Assembly: GCA_947493005.1 (NCBI GenBank)
Contig: CANLOY010000001.1
Span: forward strand, 868,001-932,000
Length of the DNA stretch: 64,000 nt
DNA from: an uncultured Roseivirga sp.
GTDB lineage: Bacteria > Bacteroidota > Bacteroidia > Cytophagales > Cyclobacteriaceae
Reading direction: 5' to 3'
Under the pieces are notes generated by a model that did not search any database, had not been told where the DNA came from, and saw only the letters and a program-made list of their open reading frames with translations. Made by a program: the position numbers and the translations under genes. Below, piece by piece: positions 35,974 through 44,665 of this stretch (position 1 is the first letter of the stretch; each line of letters opens with the position of its first letter).

Positions 35974-37365
35974 ATGCGCAAAGTTTGTTTATTATTTACC
36001 CTTTTGCTGATCAATGAAGCCATTGGCTTTTCACAAAGCTATGTCAATAAAACTGGCGATACCATGACTGGTGATTTAACCCTCACCAATGCAAACTTTT
36101 GGACCAATAAAGTTTACTATAACACAAGTGGTACCTATACAGGAGCCCTCTATGGTAGTGGCATTAATTTTATAATGGAAGTAGGAACGGGAGGAAGACT
36201 AATGTTCAAACCAAACAATCAAATCAGAGGGTTATGGACAAGCACAGGTTTAAGAATTGGTGACTCGGCAGCTCCAGGTTACACTTTAGATGTAGCAGGA
36301 ACGGGGAGTTTTTCATCTTCTTTGAAAGCTTTGGATTTTAGATCCTTTTCTGGTGATTTTGTTGCCGGAGTATTGAATGGAAATGTCCGTGTTGGTTCTG
36401 GAAATACTGCTCAAGGATTGGATTTTTATGCAGGCGGTGCGAAACGGCTATGGATTTCTACCAATGGAAATGCAGAGTTAGCAGGCAATATGAATTTAGG
36501 CTCTAGTAGTCCTACTACAGTTATGCTAAACCTCCAAAGCACAACGAGAAACCAAGTTACGGTTCCAGTAAATTCCAGTTTGGAGTTCAGAGAGGGAATT
36601 AATGAGAGGGCGCGTTTTGTAGCGGGTAGCGGAAACTTCATAATAAATAGTACTGCAGATTCAGGCCATAAACTACAGGTTAATGGTAGTGCACTTTTCA
36701 ATGGAGCAGCTGAATTGAATTCGACTAATAGCGTTGGTATTTTGCTTACTAACGAAACAGCCTCTCAAGGTATAGGTACTTTATCCAATACCTTAAGGGT
36801 AGTTGCAGATTCGGACGGTGACGGGACCGGAAATATTTCACATGAGATAGGAGGAGTAGGGAGTATCCTTACTAACCTAACGGCAAACACATATACTATA
36901 AATGTTAAGACAATAGTTGATAATGACATTGAATCCAAAAAAGTAAAAGTATCAGCAGACCCAGGCACTTTCCCCGATTATGTATTTACCAACGACTATC
37001 AACTATTAACTATCGACCAACTCGAAGAGTTCATCAAAACCAATGGTCACTTACCCAACATCCCTAAAGCTGCAGAAGTAGAAGCCAACGGCCAGGACTT
37101 AGGCCTGATCCAGCAGAAGCTTTTGGAGAAAATTGAAGAGTTGACACTCTATACCATTGAGCAGTCAAAAGAAATCGCTCTATTAAAAGCTAAGGTTAAG
37201 GTATCCCCTTTAGGGGACCAAGGGGTAGATCAGGAAAAAGAGAGACTTGAAGCTAAAAACTTGAAGCTTGAGTCTAAATACGAAATACTCAATACGCAAT
37301 TCGAACAACTATTAAAGCGTGTAGAAAAACTCGAATCTACCAAAAACTCAAAAGCTAATAATTAA
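35974..37365 (+). CDS. Secreted fibre-like protein, tandem paralog
   Basis: The 463-residue paralog of the preceding gene has a signal peptide (to about GFSQ), a different N-terminal body with the beta-fibre phrases [11 protein letters not shown] and [16 protein letters not shown], then the shared domain and C-terminal coiled-coil module. The coiled coil is interrupted at about residue 409 by [10 protein letters not shown], encoded by a CCCCTTTAGGGG repeat unit that the paralog lacks. [10 protein letters not shown]-type motifs are frequent in phage and contractile-tail fibres. Function in adhesion or particle binding is inference. Confidence 0.8.
   Translation: MRKVCLLFTLLLINEAIGFSQSYVNKTGDTMTGDLTLTNANFWTNKVYYNTSGTYTGALYGSGINFIMEVGTGGRLMFKPNNQIRGLWTSTGLRIGDSAAPGYTLDVAGTGSFSSSLKALDFRSFSGDFVAGVLNGNVRVGSGNTAQGLDFYAGGAKRLWISTNGNAELAGNMNLGSSSPTTVMLNLQSTTRNQVTVPVNSSLEFREGINERARFVAGSGNFIINSTADSGHKLQVNGSALFNGAAELNSTNSVGILLTNETASQGIGTLSNTLRVVADSDGDGTGNISHEIGGVGSILTNLTANTYTINVKTIVDNDIESKKVKVSADPGTFPDYVFTNDYQLLTIDQLEEFIKTNGHLPNIPKAAEVEANGQDLGLIQQKLLEKIEELTLYTIEQSKEIALLKAKVKVSPLGDQGVDQEKERLEAKNLKLESKYEILNTQFEQLLKRVEKLESTKNSKANN
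37202..37225. repeat. CCCCTTTAGGGG palindrome inside coding sequence
   Basis: CCCCTTTAGGGG followed by AAGGGGTAG resembles the inner arms of the intergenic palindrome at 450-490 (CCCTTTAGGGTAGGGG). It lies in frame inside the coiled coil of the second fibre-like gene. Confidence 0.5.
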
Positions 37366-37376
37366 ACACCAACCCG

Positions 37377-37685
37377 ATGAAAAAAGCCTTTCTGTTCATA
37401 TTGTCCATGGCGCTAGTGGTACAACTACCGGCCCAGGACGTTCCGAATTTGATTCCTCCTTCACCAGAGGCAGCCTCTATAGTAGGCTATGGAAACACAG
37501 GGGTGAACCCTATGATTACAAGGGTATTAAAGCACCAACCAAAGTTCATAGCCACAGATGGCTTAATAGTATACAGAAGTCTGATTCCAGGAAGTCTTCA
37601 CGTACGAGACTCTTACAGAATTACTGTAAAGGGTAGAAATAAAATAAGGGCTGATATAGAACAGGCCAATGGCTCAGCTTCATAA
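37377..37685 (+). pseudogene. Remnant of an RHS-type secreted protein fused to a transposase fragment
   Basis: Residues 1-44 are a signal peptide plus DVPNLIPPSPEAASIVGYGN, the hallmark start of large RHS/YD-repeat secreted proteins in Bacteroidota. These are normally over a thousand residues long; here only the beginning remains. Residues about 45-78 are encoded by 37509-37610, which is identical to 38192-38293 inside the IS1-like transposase gene and is in the same reading frame. The last 24 residues have no recognised relative. The frame is open, but a functional product is unlikely. Confidence 0.7.
37509..37610 (+). repeat. 102-bp exact direct repeat, copy 1
   Basis: This segment is base-for-base identical to 38192-38293 within the transposase gene. 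It carries no IS terminus. Confidence 0.9.
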
Positions 37686-37774
37686 GTAATGTATCAAATT
37701 ATCTGGTTTAGTAATTAATGTCACTGAACCTAAGTGTAGATTGCATCTACACTTACATATTAATTTTTGAAACA

Positions 37775-38431
37775 ATGAACTGTAGGCACTGTACATCACT
37801 ATGCTACAAATGCGGTAAACAAAAGAATGGCAGACAGCGGTATCGTTGTAAGAAATGCCTGAAATATCAACAAGCCAATTATAAGTACAAAGTCTATCAT
37901 CCAGGTATCAATGGTCAGATTGTTTCTATGCTCAAAGAAGGAGTAGGCATTCGAGGTATTGGCCGTTTATTATCCATTTCCAAAAATACGGTGCTGGCAA
38001 GAATCAGATCAATTGCAAGCACAGTAAAAAAGCCAGCAATGGCATCAACAGGTAGTATTTATGAAGTCGATGAGATGTGGACATTCAATAAGTCAAAAGA
38101 GAACGTATTATGGATTACATACATCTATGACAGAACAAGCAAAGGCGTAGTAGATTTTGTTGTAGGCAAAAGAAGCAGGTCTTTTCTAAAGCCTATGATT
38201 ACAAGGGTATTAAAGCACCAACCAAAGTTCATAGCCACAGATGGCTTAATAGTATACAGAAGTCTGATTCCAGGAAGTCTTCACGTACGAGACCCGTATC
38301 AAACCTTAAGGATAGAGCGCAATAACCTGAATTTAAGGACACATTTAAAACGGCTATCAAGAAAGACAATCAATTACTCCAAAAGTATAAGTATGCTACG
38401 TTCAGTATTGACACTATATTTTTGGTCATAA
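37775..38431 (+). CDS. IS1-family-like transposase
   Basis: From ATG 37775 the protein has 218 residues. It starts with a zinc-ribbon domain (Cys3, Cys6, Cys25, Cys28 and the QRYRCKKC pattern) and a helix-turn-helix (about 58-78, GIRGIGRLLSISKNTVLARI). The DDE site is complete: Asp99 in YEVDEMW, Asp156 in ATDGLIVY and Glu181 in RIERNNLNLRTH. The longer frame from 37718 runs through the left terminal repeat and is not used. Unlike E. coli IS1 it is encoded in one frame, as usual in Bacteroidota. It looks functional. Confidence 0.88.
   Translation: MNCRHCTSLCYKCGKQKNGRQRYRCKKCLKYQQANYKYKVYHPGINGQIVSMLKEGVGIRGIGRLLSISKNTVLARIRSIASTVKKPAMASTGSIYEVDEMWTFNKSKENVLWITYIYDRTSKGVVDFVVGKRSRSFLKPMITRVLKHQPKFIATDGLIVYRSLIPGSLHVRDPYQTLRIERNNLNLRTHLKRLSRKTINYSKSISMLRSVLTLYFWS
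38192..38293 (+). repeat. 102-bp exact direct repeat, copy 2 (inside transposase gene)
   Basis: This is the transposase segment around the second catalytic Asp that is duplicated exactly at 37509-37610. Confidence 0.9.
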
Positions 38432-38551
38432 TTTCAATCGAAAAGAAAGCTAAGTGTAGTTTGTAACTACACTTTCATATCCTTTGCAAACCATTTTAGA
38501 CTAATGGAACAAAGGAGCACAACATGATTGTTGTATACGAAACAGCTCTAT

Positions 38552-38959
38552 ATGCTTAAACCATTAAAAGTCATTTTATTATTACTTTCCTTTTCATTCG
38601 GTATCACACAAGAGGTGGTTTACAAAGGAGAATGGGATAATTACAGTCGCTGGACAACATTCGAAGGCAGTTGGCAAATTGTGAAATCAGAAGAAAAACA
38701 AGAGATCATATTCGGAGATGATTTTGAAGCCAAAAAAGCTCCTGATTTGAAAATATTCTTTTCCAAGGCCAGCTTAGACGATATCACCAGTAAGAATGCA
38801 CTCAAAGCGGGAGAACCTGTTTTCGTAGCCAAACTTGCATCCTACAAAGGAAAGGCGACTTATACCATTCCATCATCAATAGACATCACCAAATATAAAA
38901 CAGTGATTGTGCATTGCGAGGAGTACTCCAAACTTTGGGGAGGCTCTCCCTTAAAGTAA
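38552..38959 (+). CDS. Exported DM13 domain protein
   Basis: From ATG 38552 the protein has about 135 residues: a signal peptide (PLKVILLLLSFSFG), then a DM13-type domain with DFEAKKAPDLKIFFSK, the VAKLASYKGKATYTIPS segment, and YKTVIVHCEEYSKLWG at the end, where the conserved Cys and Trp lie. DM13 domains are thought to act in redox or adhesion at the cell surface; the function here is not known. It starts about 80 bp after the IS1-like element. Confidence 0.75.
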   Translation: MLKPLKVILLLLSFSFGITQEVVYKGEWDNYSRWTTFEGSWQIVKSEEKQEIIFGDDFEAKKAPDLKIFFSKASLDDITSKNALKAGEPVFVAKLASYKGKATYTIPSSIDITKYKTVIVHCEEYSKLWGGSPLK

Positions 38960-38977
38960 GTAACTCTCTTAGCACGT

Positions 38978-39026
38978 CATTCCGGAATTTTTCTTTCTGA
39001 TTTTCAAGGAATGAAAGAAAAATATC
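38978..39026. terminator. Hairpin between convergent genes, possibly bidirectional terminator
   Basis: ATTTTTCTTTC at 38987-38997 pairs with GAAAGAAAAAT at 39013-39023. T runs lie on both strands. The head GTCATTCCGGAATTTTTC matches the intergenic repeat at 1953-2006, so it may be a repeat used as a terminator. Confidence 0.55.
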
Positions 39027-39032
39027 AGACAT

Positions 39033-39923
39033 CTATTTTAGGTTATAACCCTTACGCCCCTGCAGTCCCCCGGTATGAATAAACAAAATACGACTTCCTT
39101 CAGGAAAATATCCATTGTGGATAAGTTGATAAACTCCGAACATTGATTTGCCAGTATAAACAGGGTCTAAAAGTATGTTGTGTCTGGCTTCAAAGTCTTT
39201 CATAAAGTCAATTAACTCTGGTTTTACCTTAGCATAACCGCCAAAGTGATAATCCGTATTGATACTCCAGTTTGAGTATCGATTATCACAGTATTCTAAC
39301 AACAGTTGCCCCACTTCTCCTTCAAGAAAATTGCCTTTTAATGATGTAAACCCTAAAACCTGCCTTTTTCCATTAAGACCTGATATTACACCTGATATCG
39401 TGCCACCCGTTCCAACAGCCAGGCAGTAATAATCATACTCCTGATCGAGATCTTTTACAATTTCCTTGCAACCTTTAATCGCTAATTGATTAGTGCCTCC
39501 CTCCGGAATGAGATAGAAATCCCCAAATTTATTATGTAAAGTATTTTTTACTTTTTCTTCATTTTTCAACCGATAACTTGCCCGATCCAGATATATAAAC
39601 TCCATGCCCATTGATTTAGCAAAAGCAAGCGTTGGATTTAGCGGTAATGTTTCCTCACCACGAATCACACCTATAGACTCAAACCCGTAAGCATTCGCGG
39701 CTGCAGCTGTAGCATAGATATGGTTGGAATAAGCACCCCCAAATGTCAGCAGTTGTTTGTGTCCCAGGCGCTTTGCTTCAGCTAGGTTGTACTTCAGTTT
39801 TCGAAACTTATTCCCGGATATTGTCGGGTGATTCAGGTCCTCCCTCTTTACAAACAAACTGACTGCCTTTTCCTCAAAAAGGGGCTCATGAATTTGCTGT
39901 ATAGGGACGACCTCTGTTTTCAT
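39033..39923 (-). CDS. PLP-dependent D-cysteine desulfhydrase / ACC deaminase family protein
   Basis: The 296-residue tryptophan synthase beta-like enzyme has the PLP Lys39 in ISGNKFRKLKY, the FGGAYSNH motif (cofactor and substrate carboxylate contact) and the AVGTGGTISG phosphate-binding loop. Family members either deaminate 1-aminocyclopropane-1-carboxylate or desulfurate D-cysteine; the sequence does not let me decide, and desulfhydrase is the more common activity in Bacteroidota. It is slightly shorter than the 325-340 residue norm. Confidence 0.85.
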   Translation of the reverse strand: MKTEVVPIQQIHEPLFEEKAVSLFVKREDLNHPTISGNKFRKLKYNLAEAKRLGHKQLLTFGGAYSNHIYATAAAANAYGFESIGVIRGEETLPLNPTLAFAKSMGMEFIYLDRASYRLKNEEKVKNTLHNKFGDFYLIPEGGTNQLAIKGCKEIVKDLDQEYDYYCLAVGTGGTISGVISGLNGKRQVLGFTSLKGNFLEGEVGQLLLEYCDNRYSNWSINTDYHFGGYAKVKPELIDFMKDFEARHNILLDPVYTGKSMFGVYQLIHNGYFPEGSRILFIHTGGLQGRKGYNLK

Positions 39924-39938
39924 CCCGACAAGTTATCA

Positions 39939-39946
39939 TATCTTTG
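39939..39946 (+). promoter_or_regulatory. -7 promoter box of the rluD-type gene
   Basis: TATCTTTG fits TAnnTTTG exactly. It overlaps a TTG codon at 39944 that opens the longest frame, showing that ATG 39965 is the real start. A weak -33 candidate (TTTT) is at 39917-39920. Confidence 0.5.
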
Positions 39947-39964
39947 CCTGACAAAACCAGTCCA

Positions 39965-40981
39965 ATGACCGAAGAATTTGAAGAAGAGGAATTGTTTGAA
40001 CACCACCGTATAGTGTGTGATCCTGGACAAGAACCATATCGTATTGATAAATTCCTGATGGATAGGTTACCGAACGTTACGCGTAACAAGGTGCAACAGG
40101 GCATAAAGGATGGTTTTGTTAAGGTTAACGGAAGCGATGTAAAGCCAAACTATAAAGTACATCCCAATGACGAAATCGTAGTGGCACTTCCTGAGCCTCC
40201 TCGAGAAAATGAATTACTTCCAGAAGATATTCCAATCAATATCTATCACGAGGATGATGACCTGCTGATTGTAAATAAAGAGTCGGGAATGGTAGTTCAT
40301 CCAGCTTACAATAACTGGTCAGGAACGCTTGTAAATGCACTGGTTCATCACTTTCAGCAGTTACCAACTATGAAAGACAATGAAGGGAGACCCGGTTTGG
40401 TACATCGAATAGATAAAGACACTTCTGGGCTTTTAGTGATTGCTAAAACGGAGAAGGCTATGAGTGGTTTGGCCAAGCAGTTCTTCGACCATAGCATTGA
40501 GCGTACTTACTATGCTTTGATATGGGGAGTACCCAAAGAAAAGGAGGGGACGATTAATGTTAATTTAGGACGAAGCGAAAAAGACAGAAGGATTACTGTG
40601 GCAATTGAAGATGGATCCAGAGGAAGAACTGCAATTACCCACTACAAAGTGCTGAAAGATTTACGTTATGTATCATTAATTCAGTGTAACCTGGAAACCG
40701 GAAGAACACATCAGATCAGAGCACACATGAAATACTTGGGGCATCCGCTATTCAACGATGCAACCTATGGAGGGGATAAAATCCTTAAGGGCACTCAGTT
40801 TTCTAAGTACAAGGCTTTTGTAGATAACGCCTTTAAAATGATGCCAAGGCAGGCATTGCATGCGAAATCGCTGGGCTTTGTACATCCAATTACGAACGAG
40901 TTAGTTCAGTTTGATTCAGAGCTTCCCGAAGATTTTCAAAATGTTCTGGAAAAGTGGGAAAACTATGTCAAATACGAATAA
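39965..40981 (+). CDS. rluD: Ribosomal large subunit pseudouridine synthase, RluD/RluA family
   Basis: The enzyme converts uridines of 23S rRNA to pseudouridine. From ATG 39965 the protein has 338 residues: an S4 RNA-binding domain (about 20-90), then the synthase domain with catalytic Asp150 in HRIDKDTSG, and the GRTHQIRAHM motif. The RluD assignment within the RluA family is by length and S4 domain. Its 3' end overlaps the convergent hemolysin III gene by 14 bp. Confidence 0.92.
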   Translation: MTEEFEEEELFEHHRIVCDPGQEPYRIDKFLMDRLPNVTRNKVQQGIKDGFVKVNGSDVKPNYKVHPNDEIVVALPEPPRENELLPEDIPINIYHEDDDLLIVNKESGMVVHPAYNNWSGTLVNALVHHFQQLPTMKDNEGRPGLVHRIDKDTSGLLVIAKTEKAMSGLAKQFFDHSIERTYYALIWGVPKEKEGTINVNLGRSEKDRRITVAIEDGSRGRTAITHYKVLKDLRYVSLIQCNLETGRTHQIRAHMKYLGHPLFNDATYGGDKILKGTQFSKYKAFVDNAFKMMPRQALHAKSLGFVHPITNELVQFDSELPEDFQNVLEKWENYVKYE

Positions 40982-41621
40982 TGTATTTGACAACTGCCCA
41001 GGCATGAAACCCTGTTCCACTTAATACAAACACATGCCATATAGCATGGTGGTACTTCAGCTTGCGCATCAGGTAAAATACCACACCTATAGTGTACGAA
41101 AGCCCACCATAGAGCATTAAATCAACCGCATCGCTTCCCAATACCTCTGATATTCTTCCAAACATTAAATAGCCTAACCAGCCCATTCCGAGATAGGAAA
41201 TTAAAGATATGGCCTCATATCGACCGGTATAGAAAACCTTAAAGAGAATTCCCGCCAAGGCAATCAACCAAATGCTAATCAGCATGTTTTGGCCTAAAGT
41301 CTCGTTTCCCAGCACACTCCAGGCAAAAGGAGTAAAGGTTCCCGCAATTAAAACATAGATGGAAATATGATCTAGTTGCTTAAACAACTTCTTTCTTTTT
41401 TCTGATTGAACCCAATGATATACCGATGATGCTGAGTAAAGCAAAATCATGCTTAGAAAGAAGATAGCACAGCTCCAGAATGTGCTGATCTGCTCAAAAG
41501 AAACATTTAAAAAAGTGAACGCTAGTCCGATAAATCCACCAATTACTCCAATGAGGTGAGTGAGTACATTGGCCTTTTCCTCTTCGGGGCTGTAGAAATC
41601 GAGTTTGATGTCCTTTTTCAA
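40968..41621 (-). CDS. Hemolysin III family (PAQR-like) membrane protein
   Basis: This protein of about 217 residues has seven membrane segments and the family's conserved NVLTHLIG with His, SSVYHWV, and FHAWAVVKY motifs. The His residues are likely metal ligands, as in PAQR receptors. The family's bacterial role is membrane-fluidity homeostasis. The frame is open from TTG 41642, but TTG 41621 overlaps the upstream channel stop (TTGA), the same coupling as at rbfA, and gives the usual N-terminus MKKDIKLDFYSPEEEKAN. Confidence 0.88.
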   Translation of the reverse strand: MKKDIKLDFYSPEEEKANVLTHLIGVIGGFIGLAFTFLNVSFEQISTFWSCAIFFLSMILLYSASSVYHWVQSEKRKKLFKQLDHISIYVLIAGTFTPFAWSVLGNETLGQNMLISIWLIALAGILFKVFYTGRYEAISLISYLGMGWLGYLMFGRISEVLGSDAVDLMLYGGLSYTIGVVFYLMRKLKYHHAIWHVFVLSGTGFHAWAVVKYIIRI

Positions 41622-42424
41622 GCAGGCAGTTTTTCTCCACAAAACTTACAAAAAGCAGCATTGGCTTCGTGTCCGGTCTTTTTACATGCTGCACATGCCC
41701 GGATTTCAGCTTTGTGTTTTTCTTTGCCCAGTTCAACGGTTACGATACCAGTAGGAACAGCAATTATAGCGTAACCCAGAATCATAACGAATGATGCAAT
41801 GGTTTGTCCAAGTATAGTTTGTGGAGCAATATCTCCGTAGCCCACTGTGGTTAGTGTAACTATGGCCCAATAAACACTTCTTGGAATACTTGTAAAGCCA
41901 TTTTCACCACCTTCTACAAGATACATTACTGTGCCCATAATCATCACCAAGGTTAAAACACCACCCAGAAATACAGTGATTTTATGTCTACTGGCTTTAA
42001 GTGCTCGGCCTAACTGCTCCCCCTCGCCTACAAAACGACCCAACTTTAAAATCCTGAAAACCCGGAGTAGTCGCAATGCGCGAATAATCAGCAGATACTG
42101 TGTTCCAGTAAAGATCAGGCTAAGGTAGGATGGGAGTAAAGACAGTAAATCTATGATTCCATAAAAGCTGAAAATGTATTTACGTTTTATTTCCGTCACA
42201 TAAATTCTGGTAATGTACTCCAGAGAGAAGGCAATCGTCAAAATCCATTCTACTATCCGAAATACATTGCCATACTTGCTTTCCAATGTTGGAACGCTTT
42301 CTAACATCACAGCCAGAATACTAATGAGAATGGCTATTAATAGGCCTACGTCAAAGGCCTTGCCTGCCGGGGTATCTGTCCCAAAAATGATAATATAAAG
42401 CTTGCGCTTGATATTGCTACTCAT
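41618..42424 (-). CDS. Voltage-gated K+ channel with C-terminal zinc ribbon
   Basis: The 268-residue Kv-like subunit has segments S1-S4 with a regularly spaced positive S4 (RALRLLRVFRILKLGRF), S5, the pore loop with the K+-selectivity filter TTVGYGD, and S6. The C-terminus has a four-Cys zinc ribbon (CAACKKTG... CKFCGEKLP), which is unusual on this family and might be a regulatory or assembly domain. It is translationally coupled to the hemolysin III gene. Confidence 0.9.
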   Translation of the reverse strand: MSSNIKRKLYIIIFGTDTPAGKAFDVGLLIAILISILAVMLESVPTLESKYGNVFRIVEWILTIAFSLEYITRIYVTEIKRKYIFSFYGIIDLLSLLPSYLSLIFTGTQYLLIIRALRLLRVFRILKLGRFVGEGEQLGRALKASRHKITVFLGGVLTLVMIMGTVMYLVEGGENGFTSIPRSVYWAIVTLTTVGYGDIAPQTILGQTIASFVMILGYAIIAVPTGIVTVELGKEKHKAEIRACAACKKTGHEANAAFCKFCGEKLPA

Positions 42425-42580
42425 AGCTTAAAAGTAATAATTATTGGGAATGATAGACTTATCTTAATCAAGGTTCACTGAAGAACCATTCAAAACAGGA
42501 CCTGAACATGATACAGATAACTTTCTTCTAACCTTTCGAAAGCCGTCTCTTTTTCTATTTGTGATCATTTTTTCACCCCT

Positions 42581-42654
42581 GCAGTCATTTAGAGTGAAGT
42601 GAGAAAACTATTGAGTCCAGTTAGCTTAGATTTCTCTCTACGTTCGAAATGACG
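42581..42654. repeat. Dispersed intergenic inverted repeat
   Basis: The left arm GCAGTCATTTAGAGTGAAGTGAGA pairs imperfectly with the right arm TTTCTCTCTACGTTCGAAATGAC; this class of element is frequent between Bacteroidota genes. Confidence 0.5.
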
Positions 42655-42828
42655 TTCTAAAGAAGTTTAGAGGAGCTTATTAAATAGCTTAAGGTTTTTA
42701 AGGGCTTTTCTTTTCCACTCATAGCCACCTCGAACATTAAGAGCAGGTTGAACAGGTTTCTCCTTGCTCGAAGTAAGTACAAGTATGTTTGACGGCTTTA
42801 AATTTAAATACACCATTTGTGCACCCCC

Positions 42829-42918
42829 GCAGTCATCTCGAACATAGTGAGAGATCTACTAAATGATGTACCAAACCAAAAGAGTACGTCTTTGCAAGTG
42901 AAGCGAAGCAATCTCCAC
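42829..42918. repeat. Dispersed intergenic inverted repeat, second copy
   Basis: It begins GCAGTCATCTCGAACATAGTGAGAGATCT and ends with GAAGCGAAGCAATCTCC; arms are more diverged than in the copy at 42581. Confidence 0.45.
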
Positions 42919-42936
42919 CCTTACAACACAAACCCA

Positions 42937-44577
42937 TCACTCTTGCTTTAATCGAAACCAAGGTGCCGTATAATCCTTTGGCAGGTGTTCTTCTGGAATA
43001 GTAGTATGATTACCATCTCGATGTGCTCCATAGTGAGGAGAGAGTATTTCAATACCTTCCTTAGCACATAAATCCTGAATGTTCTTATGCATCTCGGAAT
43101 AGATCACAGCCATTTTATGGATTTCCCTAGTGCGTGCGTTCAACTGATAGCTTACATAGAAATCATCCAGACTAGTTTGTAATACGTATGGCTTGGGTAA
43201 TTTTTTTACAAACTCAGTATCCAAGGCGGCTTGGATCAATACTTCATGAACCTTTCTCCATGGCACATCATAACCTAGAGTAACAGTGGTATGTAAAATC
43301 AAGCCATCCTCGTCATTGGCAGTCGTATAGTTGATAGTATGGCTGTTTAACATCTGAGAATTGGGAATAGTAATGATTTCGTTTTTAATGGTTTTGATTC
43401 TGGTATTCAGTAAAGACTTTTCTTTAACATCGCCCATTACATCACCGATTTTAACACGATCACCGATTTTGAAAGAGCGCATATAAGTGATTACCAGGCC
43501 AGCAATAACATTGGATATGGCTCCGGCACCACCAAGAGCTACTAACAAACCAACAAATGTGGAAACACCCTTAAAAATGTCAGAATCAGACATTGGGAGT
43601 AGAGGCCAGATAGCGATGAAGCTAATGGCAATAATTAACCCTTTAACGATATTGAAAGTAGGCCTTGCCCATTCTGGATAAAAGCCTGGAAGTTCTAGTT
43701 TTCCCCTGGCCACTTCGTCTTTGAAGAACCTTAAAGCCTTTAGAATATACCTAACTACCAATATGATGACTACTATGGTCAATAAATTAGGAATGAAGTC
43801 AATGAACTTAAGTCCAATGTCTTTGAGTGGATCCAAAACATAACCGAACAATGTATTGGCAATATCCCTGGTCCATGGAAAAAGGGAGAAAAGCACTGGT
43901 AGAAGCAGGTATATGATGAGTACCAGAACGGCAATTCGTATGCCTTTTACTATGTAGATAGCAAACAGCACCTGTTTTTCGGCAGTTAGTAATTGGTAAT
44001 TTTTTACACTGAAACCATTGAAGAATTTGCCTTTTTGCCCATGAACTTTCATATAGACCAATCTGAACAGGCGGTTGAAATACTTTAGCCCAAAAAAGAA
44101 GAGTGCGATAATTACTAAAGCGATACCAATATTGATTAGCAGAGACTGTATATCTAATGGAACACTTTCTTCCTTGTGCGTTTGCTGTACAATCAGGTTC
44201 TTATAATAATTTGCAGCAGCTGCTTTGCTTAGTCCAAGAGCTTCGGCATCAATATCCTGAATACTCATGATGAGTTCACCATTGTAGAAAAGGTCATGAG
44301 AAACCTCAGTTTCACTAACCTTAAGTGAACTTGCTGCAATCTTGCCTTGCGAAATACTTGCTATACGTTCGGTAACTAAATCTGCCCTTTCTTCCAGTGA
44401 ATAAGGTCCTTGTCCATGATATAAATAGATTGTGGAATCGGTGCTAACCGGTAGACCTGTTCTTTGTTTTTTCGGTGCTTGCAGCTCTATACTGGTGATA
44501 GAATCCTGCTGAACCTGATCTGTATTGGGGACAATGTCTTGAAAGACAAAAAGAAGTATTAGGACGAAACTTTTCAT
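42937..44577 (-). CDS. MscS-family mechanosensitive channel
   Basis: The 546-residue inner-membrane protein has a signal-like N-terminus, a periplasmic region (about 20-135), about five membrane segments, and the MscS core: pore helix with GGAGAISNVIAGLVITYMR (about 352-370), beta domain FKIGDRVKIGDVMGDVKEK, and the C-terminal alpha/beta domain. It releases solutes under osmotic downshock. The long N-terminal part and extra segments put it in the larger MscS subclass. Confidence 0.9.
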   Translation of the reverse strand: MKSFVLILLFVFQDIVPNTDQVQQDSITSIELQAPKKQRTGLPVSTDSTIYLYHGQGPYSLEERADLVTERIASISQGKIAASSLKVSETEVSHDLFYNGELIMSIQDIDAEALGLSKAAAANYYKNLIVQQTHKEESVPLDIQSLLINIGIALVIIALFFFGLKYFNRLFRLVYMKVHGQKGKFFNGFSVKNYQLLTAEKQVLFAIYIVKGIRIAVLVLIIYLLLPVLFSLFPWTRDIANTLFGYVLDPLKDIGLKFIDFIPNLLTIVVIILVVRYILKALRFFKDEVARGKLELPGFYPEWARPTFNIVKGLIIAISFIAIWPLLPMSDSDIFKGVSTFVGLLVALGGAGAISNVIAGLVITYMRSFKIGDRVKIGDVMGDVKEKSLLNTRIKTIKNEIITIPNSQMLNSHTINYTTANDEDGLILHTTVTLGYDVPWRKVHEVLIQAALDTEFVKKLPKPYVLQTSLDDFYVSYQLNARTREIHKMAVIYSEMHKNIQDLCAKEGIEILSPHYGAHRDGNHTTIPEEHLPKDYTAPWFRLKQE

Positions 44578-44665
44578 AACTAATCAATTTAAAAATATAC
44601 CCGATTAGTTGATGGAAATTTATAGTAGTTGGGGCAACGATATTAAGTATACTTTTACTGAAATC

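Larger units (their letters stand above)
37732..38474 (+). mobile_element. IS1-family-like insertion sequence
   Basis: An intact element of about 743 bp is bounded by related palindromic ends: 37732-37754 (AAGTGTAG, 7-base spacer, CTACACTT) and 38452-38474 (same arms, different spacer). As inverted repeats, the two ends match at about 19 of 24 positions. The single transposase gene has the IS1-type zinc finger and catalytic residues. No clear target-site duplication is visible just outside the ends. Confidence 0.75.
42425..42936. other. Intergenic region built of dispersed repeats
   Basis: No gene is seen. Two related repeat units begin with CACCCCYGCAGTCAT, at 42576-42654 and 42824-42918. 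The first is an inverted repeat (TCATTTAGAGTGAAGTGAGA with TCTCTCTACGTTCGAAATGA). The second ends in a GAAGCGAAGCAATCTCC segment also found, reversed, at 63308-63336 and 63537-63565. Confidence 0.6.

Noticed and set aside
37718-37774. Longer N-terminus for the IS1-like transposase
   Set aside because: These codons cross the left terminal palindrome of the element; the zinc ribbon starts right after ATG 37775.
42425-42936. Possible CRISPR array or tRNA in the repeat-rich gap
   Set aside because: The repeats are only two, imperfect and palindromic, without regular spacers, and no cloverleaf could be seen.
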